Source: Pleurotus djamor (lineage: Eukaryota > Basidiomycota > Agaricomycetes > Agaricales > Pleurotaceae). From it: a stretch of DNA of 35,052 bases. The stretch covers positions 1 through 35,052 of the forward strand of contig JAPEVF010000479.1 of the NCBI GenBank assembly GCA_029747585.1, written 5' to 3'. The notes below the pieces were generated by a model. That model made no database searches, had not been told where the DNA came from, and saw nothing but the letters and a program-made list of their open reading frames with translations. A program made the translations under genes and the position numbers. This document shows, piece by piece, positions 28,914 through 35,052 of this stretch (position 1 is its first letter; every line of letters starts with the position of its first letter).

Positions 28914-30078
28914 GATCTTGAACAAAGTTAGAATGAACGTGGACGGCACGTTATATGCATATATCCGTATTTTGGGAACCACGACCCGGCGTCAACGACG
29001 ACAAGCAGTGGTTGATGATGGTTCTGATACATAAACTCCAGTCAGCGTGTACGATTTGGGAGATACGATCGAAAATAGTTTACTTAACAACTTACTTAGT
29101 GAAGAGCCCTGTCATACAACCTCAAACCGACGCCTGTACGCGCGATCTCGATTTATCGATTTATCAAGGTCGTGTGGTTGACTTGATAAACTAAAGTAGG
29201 CAATTAGAAAGGTTAAAGCGTCGAGGGAGAACAACCTTGCTGTTTTACGTCCTACGATAAATTTACGTTGCCATGCGCTGTAGCAGCAAGCTTACGTCCT
29301 TTGGGACGCTCAATTGGCGCCTGGCAGCGTGGTTATTCGGGCCAACTGAACGCTCTGTCACCTGAGAGTGAAAAGGTGATGAATTCGTGACTTACATGGA
29401 AGGGAATGAGGATTTGTAATCAGCTCGCGTACGGAGAGTTCTGCAGTGAAGGCAAGGGATGGGATGTCACTATTTCCACGGTGTCAACCGATAGTAAGTA
29501 GAGGGGAGTCGTAGAGAAAGCACCTGCGCTGGGCGGTGATCGGAGATCAATCAACCAGATGCAGAAAACAGAACCAGTGCCACCTCAGAACAGATTATGG
29601 CGAGCGGCGGAGTGGGTTGTAACGAAACAAGCCCGTTAGGGTCTCCGGACAAAACGCCCATAATTGAATGACTCAAACTTGACTTTTGAGTCCATGCCGC
29701 GACTTGTGTGCGAGAGCAGCAGATAAACGCTCGGACGGAAATAGCTCCACTTGATTCGGGGAAAGGGATCCGAGACTTGCAGAGCTGCACTTGAAGCGAA
29801 TTGAATATTGAACCTGCGAGCTTCGTATCACCAGCCAGAGTTTGAGAATGCTAGCACCCACCGATCGTGGGCACATTCGACGGGCAAGCGAGGAGTAGCA
29901 AGCAAGAATAAATGTGTTGTCAACTTCTATAACTCCAAAAGGTGAACTGAGGTACTTCTCTCGTGTAATTCCGTGATTCTACGGTCTTGGAATTCAGCTC
30001 GTTCCGATGAAGACTCTATAAGAACGGACCACTATCCCCACGATACATCCTCTCCCTCCATATCTCAGAGGTGCGAAG
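28914..30078. other. gene-poor interval
   Basis: No gene recognised. Frames at 28955-29194 (plus) and 29551-29790 (minus) are about 79 codons each with no motif. A CTATAAGAACGG element at 30014-30025 lies about 55-65 nt before the ATG at 30079. Confidence 0.4.
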
Positions 30079-32099
30079 ACATGCCCGAGCAGGGTGATAA
30101 GAAGGCTGTTCACAAGGATGGCGATCTGCCCGACCGGCCGCGGACAGTCAAACGGCAGCATTTGGTGGAAAACTCCAGAAATCGAACTGATCATACCGTT
30201 ATCATGGCACCGATTATCCCAGAGCTGCTTTCTCTGCCTTCGGGCGATTCCGCAAACGGGCGGGCGTCGAACGCGAACGAATTGGTGGAAAGACTGGATT
30301 GAAATCGTTCAAGATATCTCATCAAGTAGAGCGACTTGATAAGATCATGTTCGCACAGTAAGTTCTCAACAAAAGATGCAAACATGTACTGACGGGATCA
30401 TTCTGCCGTATGAGACGGCTTGTTTCTTGACTTATCAACGTATCCAGGCACTTGTTGGGTCCGTTTTCGTGTTCAATTCAAGAATCTTCTCGACTGCGCA
30501 AGTCAGTTCAAAACAGATCGACTCTCATAAAGGAAAGCAAATACCATCACATGAGTGGCGCATGACCTGACGGTGCCATACTTCCGAAAGCCGACCCAGA
30601 ATTGTAATGACGAAGAATAAACCTTATATGGAACGCGATCTGGCCTGGGGTAAAACGTAAGTGAGAAATTGTTGGCTGGTTCTCGGCGGGGAAACACCTA
30701 CAAGTGAATTCGGACATGCAACCTTAACTCTAATGCTATGATTCCTCTCATTTGATTTTGGTACGTTCCATCCTGGTCCTCGGGTTCTTGATAAGTCTCA
30801 TAATTAAGAAGGTAGTCGAGTTGGCCGCCACTCGGCCTGATGTCATAGAGCAGAGGATGCATCAAATCAACAAGTCGAGTGAATGTAGAATGTCGTCACC
30901 TGCGTGGCTTCGAGCAATAACTCCACTTTTTCTTAGACGTGAAGTTCCTGGTTCAACGATGCGAACGGGCTCAATGAGCTTGAATCCCATGAAATGACAG
31001 ATTCTCCGCAATATGTTATCGCCGTACGCCACAGATGTTGATTGAAACTAGAAGCTCCTTGGGTGTTCGCCAACTTTATTTTAGGTGGTCAGCGCAGACG
31101 AAGAGTGAAGAATGCAGACATAAAATACTGACGTGACTAGATAACAGTACTTCGAGGTGAACGTGGAAACAAAATATAAGAATCACTGTAGACCGGGAAA
31201 TAAGTTTTCACTGCAGAAAGCGTTTCTGAATTAGAAGAAACTCACGTTTAGTCGCCTTGCCGTGAAAGACGCGACGAGTCATTTCCAATGAAATCTGTGC
31301 TGGAGCATGAAATGGTGGGAATGCAGACTTGCTAGACGTGGACAGAAGGGCTTACGATAAGCCACCTGATCCCCGTGTGGGTATGAACCGCAGTTCCAGA
31401 CCATCTATCTGACAGCGAAGGACTGCTCATAGAATGCCAGTGAGACCGGAAATACAATCGAGCCAGCTGAGGAAGGATTCCCATGTTTCAAGATTGTGTC
31501 AAAGGAAGTAGTTCCGAGTAGTGAACGCACCGGAATGCAAAAGAACCTCTGCGACGCGATAAGCAACGTAGACATGGATGATCCAAGGACAATTTACGTG
31601 CCGTCGGAGGAAAGTTGGTTTGCGTGGGTGTTCAAAACCGAGCTGAACGTTGAGGGCCAAAAAANGGTATCATGCCAGTATCAGGCGTCGCGTTGGTGGA
31701 GCCTGCGGAGAAGGACGAGCGAACCTCTGCGAATCGACCTTGGGCTACATAACACGGACGTTCGAGACCGTGGCCATGGAAATTGGCTGTCAAAGGCAAA
31801 GTAGATGTGAGTACCTCAGGCATTGTCGGACTCGTGTAGGCGATACTTTATTGACTCGCATGCTGTTACTGAAGTGTTTTCGGGCGGAGGCACATCTCGA
31901 CAACAACCACGATGGTATAATTAGCGTTGCTTCCACGGAATGATTCGATTCGTGGAATCATACCGCTGATAATCACAATGTCACTATTACGCAGGCTTTC
32001 CGTAGTGATTACATTCCAAACCGGGCTGGAATGAACCAGGCCATGAGAGTCGACTCCTGTGCAGGACATCAGGGGTCAAGTCGTCGAGTAGAAATCTGA
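30079..32099 (+). other. possible multi-exon gene or gene remnant, structure unresolved
   Basis: A series of open plus-strand segments flanked by good splice sites. An ATG at 30079 (MPEQGDKKAVHKDGDLPD) is followed by a segment ending at a GTAAGT donor at 30359 (ISHQVERLDKIMFA); another GTAAGT lies at 30657 after KPYMERDLAWGKT. The 52-nt interval 31381-31432 (GTATGA...CTGAC...CATAG) joins TWTEGLTISHLIPVW in frame to a 78-codon segment ending near the N at 31665 (IYVPSEESWFAWVFKTEL). Later open segments include 31711-31808 and 31995-32099 (AFRSDYIPNRAGMNQAM, stop at 32097). I could not join all segments in one frame, and the N after an A-run at 31659-31664 probably hides a length error. No family recognised. 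Confidence 0.25.
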
Positions 32100-33596
32100 A
32101 ATTTTGGTCGCCTACCACTTAGCGACTATCGGTAGAAGCTCCAAGTCCTACGGACATTTCGCTTCGAGCAGAGAACTTGGTCGGAAGAAAATGTCAAACT
32201 AGAAGACCGCTCTCTGTGTCAGCGGTCCAATGAAGTCATTGGGGAAAACTCACCGGTAGTGTGCTTGACGTGGAGCGGAAGCTGAAATCTAGGTACGACG
32301 GCGATGCAAAGTGCCCTTCGCAGCTAGAACTTCGTTAAGTGAACCACTGAGCTTGTTTGAGGAGGACCCGTTCATAGGCTTGGGTAGAGCGACGAAGAAC
32401 TAAGGGAGAGAAGATACATGCGTTGTGCGTGCAGCGCATTTCGAAGGCTGAATCCATTAAATGCCGAAACGAGGATACTGTCAATCAAGCAAGGGTTAGG
32501 ATGGAAAAACAAGCATCCGTAACCAGGCTAACTCTGGTTGAGATGATCTCCATCCGCCAAAAGTAGTAGGGGATACAGCAGCAATGCGACTCACGCTTGA
32601 TTCGATGAACTAGTGCGAGGTAAGTATCGCAGCTCAGCTCTCTTCGACAATAACTTTCTAAGGTTCGGCCTTGACGCAATTTCGCAAAAGACCTGGAGTG
32701 ATTCTCCACTGCCTATAAAGCGTCAACGAAGGTTCGAGAGTCATGATTACTTTCTCCCTCGGTGCAGTCAAGAGGACGATCATGAAGATGGCTAGCAAGA
32801 GGACCTGCTCTAAACAGGATAGAAAATGGATGGAGGTCACCGAGGGCGACGAATGTCAGGGAGCCTGAGGGTCTGAGATGCTGGTGGTCAATGTTCAAGA
32901 GAGGTCCTTTGCTTGTTTGCAGAGATTCTCTTTGGGTCAGAGAGCCATGAGGCAGCCGCGAGGCCCATCGAAATTCGAAGATGCCATGTCAGTGTCACGA
33001 GGGCTCGACGCGTAGTTCCAAAACGTATCACGTGATATGCGTGGGTAACCGGTTCCCACGTCCAACGTCCACGAAGGCCCAACGAAGGCCCAACGAAGGC
33101 CAACGCAGCCGCTGACGACTCACTTGGGTGTCGCCTGGCTTTGGTTGTGTATTTCGACCTTGTAGGTGCCGAATATCCCACTCGGAGAAGATGCACCGGA
33201 TTTCGGCACTTCCTTTGTTCCTTGGGATTGAATCAAAGGGACAGGGGTACGGCGAGTCAGGGCCTGACATAGGGGCACGTTGTGTACTAAAAAGGTGTGG
33301 GAATTTGATGCACGTGGCGGACAAGGCCAAACAAAAAGGCAAACATAAAAATCTTCCTCCCCCCTCGAGTCCTTTTGAAGAGGGGTTGCCCCTGTATCAC
33401 CCACCGTACCGACGCTCTCCAGCACGCTTTTCGCCAGTTATACGCTCTCAGCGACCCCAGAAANGCCCCGCCAGCATCCCGCCATCCCGCAAGACCCATA
33501 GAAAGCGACTTATCCCGGGAAACGCCGTTCCTGTCGCCACAAACTTGACAACAGCATCCCCAGCCTTTCTCGCCAGCAAAACGACCGATTACAGCG
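32100..33596. other. gene-poor interval before the second zinc-finger gene
   Basis: About 1.5 kb; frames at 32485-32898 (minus) and 33028-33637 (both strands) overlap in different registers and show no motif. The last few hundred bases are C-rich on the plus strand (CCTCCCCCCTCG near 33356), as expected of the promoter of the next gene. The triple 11-bp repeat at 33071 lies here. Confidence 0.4.
33071..33102. repeat. 11-bp tandem repeat, three copies
   Basis: ACGAAGGCCCA at 33071-33081 and 33082-33092 perfectly repeated, with a third copy lacking one C (ACGAAGGCCA) at 33093-33102. Same period and copy number as the unrelated repeat at 5661. Confidence 0.85.
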
Positions 33597-34910
33597 ATGG
33601 TTTTGGTTCACAAGCTCAAGCAAATGGAGGAGCTTGATCTCAAGCAGTTCAGAGAGGGCGAGGACGACGCAGAAGGTGAGGAAACCACTCCAATCGAGGC
33701 GCCAGAGGAACCGGAGGCAGAGGTACGTAGCCGCTCCCCTTTATGACCCGCCTTTCCGCTGAGCCCCAGATAGACCGCCCCCGCCGTCCAACCTGAAGTC
33801 GAGGCTGAGGCTGAAGCTGAAGACGAGGAAGGGGCCCAGTCAGATTCCCCGTCGGCCTCCAAGAAGAAGGGTGCTTCGCCCCCCCGTAGGCCGATCACTC
33901 GATCGCAAACCACACCTGGTGGCTTGCGCCCATCGTTCCGCAAAGTTCATCAGACTAACGAATCCGATACAGAACAACCATCTGCCTCCCCCAGAGGCCG
34001 CGGTCGCCCCAGAGGCAGCGCCAACAAAGGGAAGGGTAGAGAGGTCAGCAAGCCCACGTCGAATGGACCGCCTGCAGCAGGAAGAAAGCGCCCTATTACC
34101 GAAGTAGAATCCGAGGACGAGGGGGAGAACAGGGGTCCGAGCAGGAGGAGGGAGTCGTCAGAGACAGACATCTCCTTTTCCTTGAACATCTCGCGAGCCA
34201 ACACAGAGCCTCCTCCTGAACCAGCCCCTGGGCCCAGTCAAGAGGACACATCCATCAGCGACGCATCTCGCGCTATTCGCTCTCGTGCTACGTTGCCTGT
34301 CCCAGTCCCCAATCTTACGAAGAAGAGTCGTGGCCGACGGGTTCCGACGAAAACCAACGTCACAGAGCCCGATCCCTCTCAAAAAGACGCCCGTCTCTAT
34401 GTCTGTACCGTCGAAGGCTGTGGAAAATGTTTCCATCGCGGCGAGCATCTCAAACGCCACATCCGCTCAATCCATACCAATGAAAAACGCAAGTCTCCCG
34501 TTATCTTCGTTATTTGATCCTTATCTGAAACATTCCTGACAGCCTTCAAATGTACCCATCCTGCCTGCGATAAGTATTTCAACAGGCACGACAATCTCTT
34601 GCAGCACCTCAAGGTCCATAAGGATCCTGCGCTCTTGCCAATGGCCAGGCAGAACGCTCGCGCCGATGCCTCTGGCTCGGTAGCTCAACCATTATTGCAG
34701 GTCCCGCCCGGTTTCCTTGCCAGCATCCCTACTGGGCTATTCCCCCAAACCGGCGATCCGGCCGTCGACTTCTCCACCAACTTGGCTATCGCCTTGCTTT
34801 CCACCCTCAGAAACAGCGTAGCTATGGTCCCAGCCCTCGCCGCAGCAGATCCCTCCTCCCCATTCAGGAATATGGGAATGGAATCCTCGCTCCGCACTGA
34901 GATGCCGTAG
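33597..34910 (+). CDS. C2H2 zinc-finger transcription factor with AT-hook, short paralogue
   Basis: Three exons, 33597-33722, 33774-34488 and 34543-34910 (introns 51 and 54 nt), give 402 aa. The N-terminus is acidic (EAEAEAEDEEG). An AT-hook-like RGRGRPRG (116-123) suggests minor-groove contact. The conserved LPVPVPNLTKKSRGRRVPT block (216-234) is followed after about 16 residues by two C2H2 fingers: C253-x4-C258-x12-H271-x4-H276 and C284-x4-C289-x12-H302-x3-H306. About 95 residues of tail follow, with a hydrophobic helix-like stretch (DFSTNLAIALLSTL). The intron between the fingers has a GC donor (C|GCAAGT...CTGACAG); the join gives NEKPFKC, the usual inter-finger linker. Reading through that intron stops after nine codons, within the linker and before finger 2. 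Likely a nuclear DNA-binding regulator. Confidence 0.88.
34489..34542 (+). other. GC-AG intron between the two zinc fingers
   Basis: Donor C|GCAAGT, branch-like CCTGAC and acceptor AG at 34541-34542; length 54 nt, phase 1. It sits at the same codon (after the Lys of the inter-finger linker) as the GT-AG intron 22133-22066 of the paralogue, whose donor is C|GTGAGT. Confidence 0.8.
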
Positions 34911-35052
34911 ATTCCCGTTGCTGACTCTCAGTGAATTCATCATCGCCACGACTCTGGAGAAGATGTGGGTATTCATTTGACTGGGACTCACTGGTCGTTT
35001 GCAAACGAGTCGCCACGATTCCAGGTTTGTATCGTGTTCTTTCCATAGTGAC

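Noticed and set aside
33128..33637. 169-codon plus-strand frame before the second zinc-finger gene
   Set aside because: Overlaps the start of the zinc-finger gene in another register and is Pro/Lys-rich without motifs; likely leader and promoter sequence.
1..35052. tRNA, rRNA, CRISPR arrays, LTR or terminal-inverted-repeat elements
   Set aside because: No T-loop/B-box pattern with a cloverleaf, no regularly spaced repeat array and no paired terminal repeats or transposase/reverse-transcriptase motifs were seen by eye.

Overview
The window is nuclear DNA of a filamentous fungus, most likely an Agaricomycete-type basidiomycete. The genes are cut by many short introns (mostly 40-75 nt, GT...AG, CTNAY branch sites close to the acceptor), the families present are typical of that group, and genes lie on both strands with a few hundred bases between them. 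The many N characters, several directly after homopolymer runs, point to a draft assembly with uncertain run lengths. All gene models come from reading splice signals and frame continuity by eye; no database was searched.

Left part (1-7.7 kb): an unrecognised acidic/basic protein (+), a family-16-type methyltransferase (-), and a two-exon phosphatidylserine-decarboxylase-like enzyme of the PsiD-like branch (-) behind a clear TATA box. About 2.8 kb with no convincing gene follows, then a gene for an eight-cysteine small secreted protein (+).

Centre (8.0-19.9 kb): a 14-exon gene (-) for a QDE-1-type RNA-dependent RNA polymerase, the amplifying enzyme of RNA silencing, with its DYDGD active site split over three exons, the middle one only 12 nt long. 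It shares a 225-bp head-to-head promoter interval with a gene (+) for a probable GON7-like KEOPS subunit. Next come an Alr4036-type pyridoxamine-phosphate-oxidase-like flavoprotein (-, 3 exons) and, divergent from it, an 11-exon CorA-type Mg2+ transporter with the GMN signature (+).

Right part (20-35 kb): two C2H2 transcription factors that are paralogues of each other, one at 21.9-24.3 kb (-) and one at 33.6-34.9 kb (+). They share a basic linker motif, the two-finger layout and one intron position; in the second gene that intron is GC-AG. The roughly 9 kb between them has no recognisable gene. It holds a diverged tandem duplication, short tandem repeats, an orphan copy of a TATA-type element also found before the decarboxylase and polymerase genes, and two stretches that may be poorly conserved multi-exon genes.

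The genes do not form an obvious pathway; this looks like ordinary housekeeping and regulatory chromatin with a gene-poor, repeat-bearing segment. The most distinctive things are the micro-exons at the polymerase active site, the extended TATA element shared by unrelated genes, and the pair of paralogous zinc-finger genes around the gene-poor segment.
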